NCBI RefSeq assembly: GCF_007995085.1
Contig: NZ_VOQS01000005.1
Coordinates: forward strand, 434,001-498,000
Source of the DNA: Paraburkholderia azotifigens
GTDB lineage: Bacteria > Pseudomonadota > Gammaproteobacteria > Burkholderiales > Burkholderiaceae
Direction of reading: 5' to 3'
DNA: 64,000 nucleotides
Every line of letters begins with the position of its first letter. Positions within the stretch are counted from its first letter, which is position 1. Positions 40,654-48,845 of the stretch are shown here, piece by piece. The translations under genes were made by a program, and so were the position numbers. Below the pieces are notes generated by a model. The model was not told where the DNA came from, searched no databases, and saw only the letters and a list, made by a program, of their open reading frames with translations.

Positions 40654-43089
40654 ATGTCCAGATATCGTATTGATTTTGTTGTTGTTTTTCTCGTAGGGCT
40701 GGTTGCTGTCGGTTGGGTCGGCGCAGCCTATCTGCTGTCGAACCCGCTGGCGCTCGTCGTCACGCTGCTGGTCGGCGCCTGCTACGTGGCGGGCGCGCTG
40801 GAACTGCAGCGCTATCAGCAGGCCACGTCGACGCTGACGCAGGCGGTCACGGAGCTTAACGAAGCGCCGCCCCGGCTCGGCGTCTGGCTCGAACGGCTGG
40901 ATGCCGGCTTGCGCAATCCCGTGCGCCTGCGGATCGAAGGCGAGCGCGTCGCGCTGCCGGGACCGGCGCTGACACCGTATCTGGTCGGGCTGCTGGTGCT
41001 GCTCGGCATGCTGGGCACGCTGCTGGGCATGGTGACGACGCTGCGCGGCACGGGCCTCGCGCTCGACAGCGCGACCGACCTGCAGGCGATCCGCGCGTCG
41101 CTTGCCGCGCCCGTCAAGGGGCTGGGCTTCGCGTTCGGCACCTCGATCGCTGGCGTGGCGACCTCCGCGATGCTCGGGCTGCTGTCCGCGCTGTGCCGCC
41201 GCGAGCGCGCGCAGGCCGCGCAACTGCTCGACACGAAGATCGCGACCACGCTGCGCGCGTTCTCGCAGAGCCAGAAGCGCGACGAGACGTTCAAGCTGCT
41301 GCAGCGCCAGGCGGACGTGATGCCCGCGCTGGTCGACCGTCTTCAGACGATGATGACGGCCATCGAACAGCAAAGCGTCGCGCTGAACGAGCGGCTGATC
41401 TCGAACCAGCACGCGTTTCACGGCAGAACGGAAGCGGCGTATGCGCGGCTCGTCTCATCGGTGTCGCAGTCGCTGAAGGAGAGCGCGGCAGAAAGCGCGC
41501 GCGCCGCGAGCGCGGCCTTGCAGCCGGTCATGGAGGCGTCGATGTCGGGTCACGCGCAAGAAATGGCGTCGTTGCGCGCGACCGTCGAGCAGGCGGTGCA
41601 GCGCCAGCTGGACGGACTCTCGACGGGCTTCGAAGCGAGCACGACGACCGTCGCCGATCTGTGGAACAAGGCGCTGAAAGGACAGCAGAGCGCGAGCGAA
41701 TCGATGGTGGCGGATCTGCGCGCGTCGCTGGAAGGCTTCAGCCAGACCTTTGAGCAGCGTTCGAACACCTTGCTGGACGGCGTGTCGGCGCGTCTCGATG
41801 CGACGGCGGGCCAGGTGTCGAGCGCGGCGGAAAGCGCCCGCGCGGCGGGCGCGGCCTTGCAACCGGCGATGGAAGCCACGATGGCGGGCCACGCGCGCGA
41901 GATGGCTGCGTTGCGCGAAACCGTCGAGCAGGCGGTGCAGCGTCAACTCGACGGCCTGTCGACGGGCTTCGAAGCGACCACCACGAACGTCGCGGAGCTG
42001 TGGAATAAGGCGCTTCAAGGACACCAGAGCGCGAGCGAATCGCTGGTTCAGGATCTGCGCGCGTCGCTGGAAGGCTTCAGCCAGACCTTCGAACAACGCT
42101 CAGGCACCTTGCTCGAGGGCGTCTCGGCGCGTCTCGACGCGACGGCGGGTCAGGTGTCGCAAGCATGGAAGGACGCGCTAGCGCAGCAGGAGCAGGCGGG
42201 CGAAAAGCTCGCGGACCACAACCGTCAGGCGCTCACGACGGCCGCGGCCGCCTTCGAGCAGCATTCGGCGGCGCTGCTGCAGGCGGTCGGCCAGTCGCAC
42301 GCGGGCTTGCAGGCCGAACTCGCGTCGCGCGACGAAGCGCGTCTGGCTGCATGGCGCGCATCGCTCGAAGCAATCGCCGCGACCTTGAGCCGGCAATGGG
42401 ACGAAACGGGCGCGCGCAGCGCACACCGCCAGCAGGAAATCTGCGACGCGCTCGCGCAAACGGCCCGCGATATTTCGGCGCAAACCCAGGCGCACGCGAG
42501 CGGCACGATCGCCGAAATCGCGCGGCTCGTGGAGGCCGCGTCGGAAGCGCCGCGCGTGGCGGCCGAAGTCGTCGCGGAACTGCGCCAGAAACTGTCCGAC
42601 AGCATGGTCCGCGACACCGCGATGCTCGACGAGCGCAGCCGGTTGCTGGCCACGCTCGAAACGCTGCTCGACGCCGTGAACCACGCGTCGACGGAGCAAC
42701 GCACGGCTGTCGATGCGCTCGTGTCGACGTCGGCGGGCTTGCTGGAACGCGTCGGCACGCAGTTCACCGACAAGGTCGAGTCCGAGACGCGCAAGCTCGG
42801 CGACGTCGCCGCGCAGGTGACGGGCAGCGCGGTCGAAGTGGCGAGCCTCGGCGAAGCGTTCGGCGTGGCCGTGCGGCTGTTCGGCGAATCGAACGACAAG
42901 CTGATGGCGCATCTGCAGCGCATCGAAGCCGCGCTCGACAAGTCGCTGATGCGTAGCGACGAGCAACTCGCGTACTACGTCGCACAGGCGCGCGAAGTCA
43001 TCGACCTGAGCATGCTGTCGCAAAAGCAGATCGTCGAAGATTTGCAGCAGCTGGCAGGCACGCGCGCAGCAGGGGCCGACGCGGCATGA
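40654..43089 (+). CDS. DUF802 protein: MotA/ExbB/ZorA-like membrane protein with long helical tail
   Basis: The 811-residue protein has an N-terminal membrane unit of four helices: ~8-28, ~30-48, ~107-128 and ~156-180. The last two carry the glycine-rich signatures of the MotA/TolQ/ExbB proton channel (LLGMLGTLLGMVTTLRGTG and GFAFGTSIAGVATSAMLGLL). A basic CRRER follows the last helix. The remaining ~600 residues are Ala/Glu/Gln-rich predicted coiled coil, including two tandem 113-residue DUF802-type repeats (residues 280-392 and 393-505). This size and layout resemble ZorA, whose tail projects into the cytoplasm, more than MotA or ExbB. Its stop overlaps the MotB-like gene (ATGA). It should form a pentameric ion channel around a dimer of that protein; inferred. 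Confidence 0.88.
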   Translation: MSRYRIDFVVVFLVGLVAVGWVGAAYLLSNPLALVVTLLVGACYVAGALELQRYQQATSTLTQAVTELNEAPPRLGVWLERLDAGLRNPVRLRIEGERVALPGPALTPYLVGLLVLLGMLGTLLGMVTTLRGTGLALDSATDLQAIRASLAAPVKGLGFAFGTSIAGVATSAMLGLLSALCRRERAQAAQLLDTKIATTLRAFSQSQKRDETFKLLQRQADVMPALVDRLQTMMTAIEQQSVALNERLISNQHAFHGRTEAAYARLVSSVSQSLKESAAESARAASAALQPVMEASMSGHAQEMASLRATVEQAVQRQLDGLSTGFEASTTTVADLWNKALKGQQSASESMVADLRASLEGFSQTFEQRSNTLLDGVSARLDATAGQVSSAAESARAAGAALQPAMEATMAGHAREMAALRETVEQAVQRQLDGLSTGFEATTTNVAELWNKALQGHQSASESLVQDLRASLEGFSQTFEQRSGTLLEGVSARLDATAGQVSQAWKDALAQQEQAGEKLADHNRQALTTAAAAFEQHSAALLQAVGQSHAGLQAELASRDEARLAAWRASLEAIAATLSRQWDETGARSAHRQQEICDALAQTARDISAQTQAHASGTIAEIARLVEAASEAPRVAAEVVAELRQKLSDSMVRDTAMLDERSRLLATLETLLDAVNHASTEQRTAVDALVSTSAGLLERVGTQFTDKVESETRKLGDVAAQVTGSAVEVASLGEAFGVAVRLFGESNDKLMAHLQRIEAALDKSLMRSDEQLAYYVAQAREVIDLSMLSQKQIVEDLQQLAGTRAAGADAA
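41491..42168 (+). repeat. 339-bp in-frame tandem duplication in the DUF802 gene
   Basis: Two direct copies (41491-41829 and 41830-42168) encode 113-residue helical repeats that share long identical runs such as TVEQAVQRQLDGLSTGFEA, DLRASLEGFSQTFEQRS and SARLDATAGQVS. Residue differences are scattered, so the duplication is not brand new, but the nucleotide similarity is still high. Copy number could vary by recombination and would change tail length. Confidence 0.9.
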
Positions 43090-43733
43090 ACGAGGACATC
43101 GACGGCGGCGTCGAGCCGACGACGCCCATCTGGGCCGCGTTCAGCGATCTGATGTCGGTGCTGCTGGGTGCGTTCGTGCTGCTGCTGGTTGCCGTGATCG
43201 GCGTGCAACTGGAACTGTCCGCGCGGCTCGACGACGCCGTGAAGCAGCGGCAGATGGAAGCGCAGCGCCGCAAGACGCTGGAGCAGGCGCTCGCGGGCCC
43301 GCTCGCGGCGGGGCGCGTGACGCTCGTCAACGGGCGCATCGGGATCAGCGGCAACGTGCTGTTCGCGCTGAACTCGGATCAGTTGCAGCCGCAGGGCCGC
43401 GAGTTGTTGAAGAGCCTTGCCGCGCCGCTGTCCGCGTATCTGCGCGCGCATGACGAAATCCTGATGGTCAGCGGTTTCGCCGACGACCAGCAGGTGCGCG
43501 CGGGCAACCGGCGTTTCGCCGACAACTGGGAACTGTCGGCGCAGCGTGCGCTGACGGTGACGCGCGCGTTCATCGACTCGGGCATTCCGGCGTCGTCCGT
43601 GTTCGCGGCGGCGTTCGGGTCCGAGCAGCCCGTCAGCTCGAACGCCGACAGCGAAGGACGCGCGAAGAACCGTCGCGTGGAAATCGCGGCGGTGCCGAGG
43701 CCCGCGTCGGCGAGCGGCGCAAGTCATGAGTAA
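43086..43733 (+). CDS. MotB/ZorB-like protein with OmpA-family peptidoglycan-binding domain
   Basis: The 215-residue protein has a short N-terminus, then one transmembrane helix with an acidic residue in the classic position. Asp21 lies in WAAFSDLMSVLLGAFVLLLV, matching the proton-carrying Asp of MotB, ExbD and ZorB. A coiled linker (RLDDAVKQRQMEAQRRKTLE) and an OmpA-like domain follow, with ALNSDQLQPQG, SGFADDQQVR, NWELSAQRALTVTRAFIDSG and AKNRRVEIA. That domain should anchor to peptidoglycan. It overlaps both neighbours (4 and 8 bp), so membrane subunits and DUF2894 are tightly co-translated. Confidence 0.9.
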   Translation: MNEDIDGGVEPTTPIWAAFSDLMSVLLGAFVLLLVAVIGVQLELSARLDDAVKQRQMEAQRRKTLEQALAGPLAAGRVTLVNGRIGISGNVLFALNSDQLQPQGRELLKSLAAPLSAYLRAHDEILMVSGFADDQQVRAGNRRFADNWELSAQRALTVTRAFIDSGIPASSVFAAAFGSEQPVSSNADSEGRAKNRRVEIAAVPRPASASGASHE

Positions 43734-44352
43734 CGAAGCGAACCCGGCGCAAGCGCTGCTCGACGCATGGCGCGAGCAGGGCGCCGACGCACACGATCCG
43801 CTGCGCTTTCATTTCATCGATGCATTGGCGCGACGCGCTGCTGCGCATGACGGCGAGGCACGCCGCGTGCTCGACGCGCGGCTGTCATCGTTGCTCGATG
43901 CGTATGCGGCTGATCTCAGCGGTTGCCGTCCGGCAGCCGAAGCAACGCGATGCAAGCCGTCGCGCGGACCGCTTGCTGGCCTCGTCGACTACATCGCGAC
44001 ACATGCGATCGATCACGGCGAGCGTGCGCCGTCGAGTCCCGCCGTTCATGCCGAATTGAAGGCGCTCGACTACTTCCGCGAAACCTGGTCGAAGGTCAGC
44101 GCCGAGAAGCAGTTGCGTCAGTCGCTCGAACAGGTGCCGGGCAATGCCGGCCCGCTCAATTCGAGCAGCCTCGTGCACCGCTCGCTGTCGTTGATGCGCG
44201 AACTGTCGCCGGGTTATCTGCAGCAGTTTCTGTCTTACGTCGAGGCGTTGTCGTGGATGGAGCAGCTGACCACGGGCGGCGGCGTGCAGCCCGTCAAGGA
44301 AGCGCCGCGCGCGGCGAGCGCGAAGAAGGGCGCGCGCAGCAAGTCGCGCTAG
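43726..44352 (+). CDS. DUF2894 protein, last gene of stator-like cluster
   Basis: The 208-residue cytoplasmic protein matches DUF2894. It has an N-terminal helix ALLDAWREQGADAHDPLRFH, a variable middle, LVDYIATHAIDHGE, LKALDYFRETWSKVSAEKQL, then SSLVHRSLSLMRELSPGYLQ and FLSYVEALSWMEQL. The tail is Lys/Arg/Ala-rich. No enzymatic motif is recognised. Overlap with the MotB-like gene implies strict co-expression and probably physical association with the membrane complex. Confidence 0.87.
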   Translation: MSNEANPAQALLDAWREQGADAHDPLRFHFIDALARRAAAHDGEARRVLDARLSSLLDAYAADLSGCRPAAEATRCKPSRGPLAGLVDYIATHAIDHGERAPSSPAVHAELKALDYFRETWSKVSAEKQLRQSLEQVPGNAGPLNSSSLVHRSLSLMRELSPGYLQQFLSYVEALSWMEQLTTGGGVQPVKEAPRAASAKKGARSKSR

Positions 44353-44355
44353 GCG

Positions 44356-46401
44356 CTAGTCCGCATCGGCCTGCTTCTTGTACTGCGACGCGAGCTTGTC
44401 CTGCTGGTTCGGCGGAACGGGATCGTAGTGGCTCAGTTCGATGTTGTAGTTGCCGTGTCCGCCCGCGATCGCGTTCAGCCGCGACTGATAGTCGGCGAGT
44501 TCCGAGAGCGGCACTTTCCCCGCCACGACAACGGCATGGCCCGCCAGATTGCGCGTGCCTTGCACCTGCGCACGCCGCGACGACAGATCGCCGATGATGT
44601 CGCCCATCGTCGTCTCAGGCGTCATCACCTCGATGTTGACGATTGGTTCGAGCAGAATCGGCTGCGCTTTCAGCACGGCGTCGATGAACGCCTTGCGGCC
44701 CGCGGTGACGAAGGCCACTTCCTTCGAATCGACGGGATGGCTCTTGCCGTCGAACACGGTGATGCGCACGTCCTGCATCGGAAAGCCCGCAAGCGGCCCG
44801 TTCTCGATCACCTGCAAGATACCTTTCTCGACGGCGGGCATGAACTGGCCGGGAATCGCGCCGCCTTTCACGGCATCGACGAACTCGTAGCCTGCACCGC
44901 GCGGCAGCGGCTCGACGCGCAGCATCACTTCGCCGAACTGTCCTGCGCCGCCCGTCTGCTTCTTGTGCCGGTGATGCCCTTCGGCCTTGCCGCCGATGGT
45001 CTCGCGATATGCGATCTTCGGCGGCCGCGTGACGACGCCGAGCTTGTATTGATCGGTGAGCCGCTCCAGCATGTGCCGCAAATGAAGCTCGCCGAGACCG
45101 CGCACGACGGTTTCATTGGTGCCGACGGGATGCTCGATCTTCAAACATGGGTCTTCGGCGGCGAGCTTCTGCAGGATTTCCCACAGACGCTGTTCGTTGC
45201 CGCGCCGCTCGGGTTCGATCGCGAGGCCGTAGATCGGCGTCGGAAACGCGAGCGGCGCGAGATGGATGTTGCCGTCCTCGGGCGCGTCGTGCAGCACGGC
45301 ATCGAATGCTATCTCGTCGACCTTGGCCGTCGCGCAGATATCGCCGGGACCGGCCTGAAGGACCTCTTCGTGATCCTTGCCCTGCAGCAGCATCAGATGC
45401 GCAACGCGAAAGGGCTGGCGCGCATCGCCGATGTACAGCTGGCTGTCGCGCCGCACCGTGCCTTGATGAATGCGGAACACGGCCATCTTGCCGATATACG
45501 GGTCGATCACGATCTTGAACACATGCGCGAGCACATGCTTGTCGGGATCGGGCTCCGCTTGCATCGTTTCGCGCCGCCCGTCGACATCGCGATAGAAGAG
45601 GGGCGGGTTGCCTTCGAGCGGGTTGGGCAGCAGCTTCACGAACACATCGAGCAATTCCCGAATGCCCGCGCCCGTCGCCGCCGACGTGAAGCACACGGGC
45701 ACCAGATGACCTTCGCGCAGCGCGCGTTCGAAGGGTTCGTGCAACTGCTCCGGCTTGATCGCTTCGCCCTGTTCGAGATACAGCTCCATCAGCTTGGCAT
45801 CGAGTTCGATCACCTGATCGACGAGGGCGTCGTGCGCGGATTCGACCGACATCAGATCCGATTCGCCGGATGGATTGAAGAAGCAGTCGACCACGGCATG
45901 CGCGCCTTGCGCGGGCAGATTGATGGGCAGACAGTTCTTGCCGAAGGTCTCCTGAATCTCTTCGAGCAGCTGGGACAGATTGACCTTCTCGCCGTCGATG
46001 CCGTTCACGATGACGATGCGGCACAGCTTGCGCGCTTCGGCCCACGCCATCATGCGGCGTGTGGTCATTTCGATGCCGGTGCGCGCGTTGATCACAATGG
46101 CGGCCGTTTCGACGGCGGGCAGCGCGCTGATGGAAAGGCCGGAGAAGTCGGGATAGCCGGGCGTGTCGGCGAGGTAGACGCGGGTGTTCTGGCAGTGCAG
46201 GTGGGCGATCGCGGAAGAGAGCGAGTGGTGGTATTTGCGCTCCAGCGGATCGAAGTCGCAGACGGTCGAACCCCGGTCGACGCTGCCTGCCGCATGGATC
46301 GCGCCGCTTTCTTTCAGCAGCGCCTCGATCAGCGAGGTCTTGCCGCAACCGGCATGGCCGACCAGCGCAATGGTACGGATGGCTTCGGGTGGATAATCCA
46401 T
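44356..46401 (-). CDS. Elongation factor G paralogue (EF-G2 type)
   Basis: The 681-residue translational GTPase has all EF-G domains but atypical G motifs. G1 is GHAGCGKT (15-22) rather than AHIDAGKT, G3 is DTPGYPDF (79-86), and G4 is NGID (133-136) in place of NKMD. The loss of the G4 Lys suggests altered nucleotide handling. Domain II-V features include MQAEPDPDKHVLAHVFKI, LGELHLRHMLERL and the C-terminal IGDLSSRRAQVQGTR. The start with GAGGAC upstream at 46401 is preferred over Met at 46413. It resembles EF-G-2 paralogues of unknown physiological role, not the ribosomal-operon fusA. It converges on the DUF2894 gene with 3 bp between. Confidence 0.92.
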   Translation of the reverse strand: MDYPPEAIRTIALVGHAGCGKTSLIEALLKESGAIHAAGSVDRGSTVCDFDPLERKYHHSLSSAIAHLHCQNTRVYLADTPGYPDFSGLSISALPAVETAAIVINARTGIEMTTRRMMAWAEARKLCRIVIVNGIDGEKVNLSQLLEEIQETFGKNCLPINLPAQGAHAVVDCFFNPSGESDLMSVESAHDALVDQVIELDAKLMELYLEQGEAIKPEQLHEPFERALREGHLVPVCFTSAATGAGIRELLDVFVKLLPNPLEGNPPLFYRDVDGRRETMQAEPDPDKHVLAHVFKIVIDPYIGKMAVFRIHQGTVRRDSQLYIGDARQPFRVAHLMLLQGKDHEEVLQAGPGDICATAKVDEIAFDAVLHDAPEDGNIHLAPLAFPTPIYGLAIEPERRGNEQRLWEILQKLAAEDPCLKIEHPVGTNETVVRGLGELHLRHMLERLTDQYKLGVVTRPPKIAYRETIGGKAEGHHRHKKQTGGAGQFGEVMLRVEPLPRGAGYEFVDAVKGGAIPGQFMPAVEKGILQVIENGPLAGFPMQDVRITVFDGKSHPVDSKEVAFVTAGRKAFIDAVLKAQPILLEPIVNIEVMTPETTMGDIIGDLSSRRAQVQGTRNLAGHAVVVAGKVPLSELADYQSRLNAIAGGHGNYNIELSHYDPVPPNQQDKLASQYKKQADAD

Positions 46402-46587
46402 GACCGTCCTCATTCTGCGGCAGTGATTGGGCCATTATTGGTGAAAATGGCGCGTCCTGCCAGACGGCGCGCAGCAATTTGCGAATTGGGGTATGCTGCG
46501 GCGCGGTAAAAACGGTCGCGCATGTTTCGCCGCATGGTCTGATACCGTAGCCCGATCGATGCCACTCTTCTTTGGACCGACTGCACC

Positions 46588-47241
46588 ATGACCCAACCGC
46601 TCAGAATCGATTTTGTCTCCGATATCGCGTGCCCGTGGTGTGCGATCGGGCTTTCGTCGCTGCGTCTCGCGCTGTCTCGCCTCGGGGATGCAGTGGACGC
46701 GCAGATCGTCATGCATCCGTTCGAACTGAATCCGCAGATGGGGCCGGAAGGCGAGAAGATCGTCGACTATCTCGGCAAGAAATATGGCCGCACGCCGGCG
46801 CAGATCGAAGAGACGCAAGCGATGATCCGCGAACGCGGCGCGAGCGTCGGCTTCACGTTCGGTCCGCGCAACTACGTGTACAACACGTTCGATGCGCACA
46901 GGCTGCTGCATTGGGCCGGTATCGAGGGCAAGCAGCTGCCGCTGAAGCTTGCGTTGCTTCAGGCGTATCACGGCGATGGCAAAGACCCGGGCAATCACGA
47001 TGTGCTCGTCGAAGCCGCGCAATCCGTCGGCCTCGACGCAGGGAAGGCGCGCGCCGTGTTGAGCAGCACCGATTATGCCGATGACGTTCGCGCGGAAGAA
47101 CGTGAGTACCAGGCAATGGGCATCCAGTCGGTGCCGTCGATCGTTTTCAATCAACGCTATCTGGTGACGGGCGGCCAACCCGTGGAAGCATTCGAGCAGG
47201 TCATCGAGCAGATTCTCGCTGAGAACAGAGCGGGCGCATGA
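46588..47241 (+). CDS. DsbA family (FrnE-like) oxidoreductase
   Basis: The 217-residue thioredoxin-fold protein has active-site CPWC (Cys15, Cys18), an inserted helical domain and the cis-Pro loop QSVPSIVF. It starts directly at the fold (QPLRIDFVSDIACPWC) with no signal peptide, so it is the cytoplasmic FrnE/2-hydroxychromene-isomerase-related group rather than periplasmic DsbA. It is divergent from the EF-G paralogue across 186 bp. A disulfide or polyketide-type isomerase role is possible; not resolved. Confidence 0.9.
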   Translation: MTQPLRIDFVSDIACPWCAIGLSSLRLALSRLGDAVDAQIVMHPFELNPQMGPEGEKIVDYLGKKYGRTPAQIEETQAMIRERGASVGFTFGPRNYVYNTFDAHRLLHWAGIEGKQLPLKLALLQAYHGDGKDPGNHDVLVEAAQSVGLDAGKARAVLSSTDYADDVRAEEREYQAMGIQSVPSIVFNQRYLVTGGQPVEAFEQVIEQILAENRAGA

Positions 47242-47300
47242 CGGCGCATGCGCGTGTTTGATCGAAAGTGAATTGGAAGAAAAAAGTCTTTTGAGGTGAT

Positions 47301-47325
47301 GGAATAACCGCTCATTGATGGCGTT
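47301..47325 (+). promoter_or_regulatory. Candidate ECF-sigma promoter GGAAT-N16-CGTT
   Basis: GGAATAAC (47301-47308) and CGTTAG (47322-47327) are placed as the GGAAC-N16/17-CGTT boxes of EcfG-like or SigF/NrsF-type ECF promoters. It precedes a cytochrome b / molybdoenzyme operon by about 80 bp. Similar operons in other beta-proteobacteria respond to reactive-chlorine or redox stress under ECF sigma control; the match here is by eye only. Confidence 0.4.
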
Positions 47326-47402
47326 AGCACCTGAGTCGCACTGTCGGGTTCGCGAGCCACGCTCGCGCAGCGCTCAAACAAACGTCATCAAATGGAGCGG
47401 TT

Positions 47403-47996
47403 TTGGATCACAACACGGTTCAACCGGGGTGGGTGCGCGTCACGCACTGGATCAATGCATTGGCTGTCGTCCTCATGGTGATGAGCGGCTGGCAGATTTA
47501 CGATGCATCGCCGATCTTTCCCGTCATTCAGTTTTCTCCTTCGATCACACTAGGCGGCTGGCTAGGCGGCGCGCTGCAATGGCACTTCGCCGTGATGTGG
47601 CTCCTGGTCGCGAACTTCATCGTCTATCTCGCGTTCAATCTCGCGTCCGGCCGCTTTCGACGCAAGCTGTTGCCGCTCGACGCGAAACAGCTTGCCGCCG
47701 ATCTGCTCGCGGCACTGCGCGGGCGGCTGAAGCACGACGATCTCACGCATTACAACGCGCTGCAAAAGCTCGCGTATCTCGTCGTGATCGCGGATATCGT
47801 GCTGATCGTGCTGTCGGGACTGGCTGTGTGGAAGTCGGTGCAGTTTCCGTTGCTGCGCACGCTGATGGGCGGCTACGACAACGCGCGCGTGGTGCACTTC
47901 ATCTGCATGAGCGTGCTGGTCGCGTTCTTCGTCGTGCATGTCGCGATGGTTGCGCTGGTGCCGCGCTCGCTGCTGCTGATGATCCGGGGGCGCTGA
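47403..47996 (+). CDS. Cytochrome b561-like membrane subunit (YedZ1/thiosulfate-reductase type)
   Basis: The 197-residue membrane protein has four main helices and histidines suited to bind two b haems: RVTHWINALAVVLMV, LQWHFAVMWLLVANF, the THYNALQKLAYLVVI segment and VVHFICMSVLVAFFVVHVAM. The start is TTG at 47403, supported by GGAG about six bases upstream and by the absence of any ATG before the first helix. It precedes the molybdopterin enzyme by 3 bp and would pass electrons between quinone pool and that enzyme. Confidence 0.9.
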   Translation: MDHNTVQPGWVRVTHWINALAVVLMVMSGWQIYDASPIFPVIQFSPSITLGGWLGGALQWHFAVMWLLVANFIVYLAFNLASGRFRRKLLPLDAKQLAADLLAALRGRLKHDDLTHYNALQKLAYLVVIADIVLIVLSGLAVWKSVQFPLLRTLMGGYDNARVVHFICMSVLVAFFVVHVAMVALVPRSLLLMIRGR

Positions 47997-47999
47997 ATC

Positions 48000-48791
48000 A
48001 TGACGATCCGCAAGCGTACGCCGCAGCCCGGCTCATTTCTCGCCACGCACGGCGAGTCGATCATTCAGGACGCGCAGCGCGAGCTCAAGTCGCCCGCGCG
48101 GCGCCTGTTCGGTCAACGTCTGTTGACGCTCGGCGGCATTGCGCTGCTGTCGGGCTGCGATCTGACCAATGACAAATCCGTGAATACGGCATTGCGCCGC
48201 ATTTCGTTTTTCAACGACGACGTGCAGGCGTTGCTGTTCGATCCAAACAAACTCGCGCCGACGTATCCCGAGTCGATGATCACGCGGCCATTTCCATTCA
48301 ATGCCTTCTATGACATCGATGACGTGCCCGAAGTCGACGCCGCCTCTTATCGTTTGCAACTGAGCGGTCTCGCGCACGGTAAGCGCACATGGACGCTGGA
48401 CGAACTGCGCGCGCTGCCGCAGGAAAGCCAGATTACGCGGCATATTTGCATCGAAGGATGGAGCGCGATCGGTCACTGGGGCGGCGTGCGTTTCGCGGAT
48501 TTCCTGCGCCGCGCGGGCGCCGACACGAGCGCGAAGTATGTGTCGCTGCGTTGCGCGGACAACTACTGGACGAGCATCGACATGCCGACTGCGTTGCACG
48601 CGCAAACATTGCTCACGCTCACGTATGACGGCGACGTGCTGCCGCCCAAATACGGCTTTCCGATGAAGCTGCGCATGCCGACCAAGCTCGGCTACAAGAA
48701 TCCGAAGCATATCGTCGCCATCGAAATCACGAACCAGTACCCGGGCGGCTATTGGGAGAACCAGGGCTACAACTGGTTCGGCGGCTCGTGA
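48000..48791 (+). CDS. Molybdopterin-dependent oxidoreductase (sulfite-oxidase/YedY family), Tat lipoprotein
   Basis: The 263-residue protein has an N-terminal twin-arginine signal (ARRLFGQRLLTLGGIALL) ending in a lipobox with Cys53 (LLSGCD), so it is a Tat-exported lipoprotein. The Mo-binding domain follows: LRLSGLAHGKRTWTLDELRA-like region, RHICIEGWSAIGHWGG with Mo-ligand Cys150, SLRCADNYWTSIDMP and PPKYGFPMKLRMPTKLGYKN. With the cytochrome b it forms a YedYZ-like system that may reduce oxidised methionine or related compounds; this substrate is inferred from family. It lies in one operon with the neighbouring genes. Confidence 0.9.
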   Translation: MTIRKRTPQPGSFLATHGESIIQDAQRELKSPARRLFGQRLLTLGGIALLSGCDLTNDKSVNTALRRISFFNDDVQALLFDPNKLAPTYPESMITRPFPFNAFYDIDDVPEVDAASYRLQLSGLAHGKRTWTLDELRALPQESQITRHICIEGWSAIGHWGGVRFADFLRRAGADTSAKYVSLRCADNYWTSIDMPTALHAQTLLTLTYDGDVLPPKYGFPMKLRMPTKLGYKNPKHIVAIEITNQYPGGYWENQGYNWFGGS

Positions 48792-48845
48792 CGGTATTAC
48801 GTTGTTCAGTCTCTTCAAATCCAAACCAACCCCTTGGGAGCTTCT

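Noticed and set aside
39891..44352. Calling the cluster a Zorya anti-phage system
   Set aside because: ZorA/ZorB-like architecture is clear, but there is no helicase, nuclease or other Zorya effector nearby, and DUF3348/DUF2894 show no nuclease motif.
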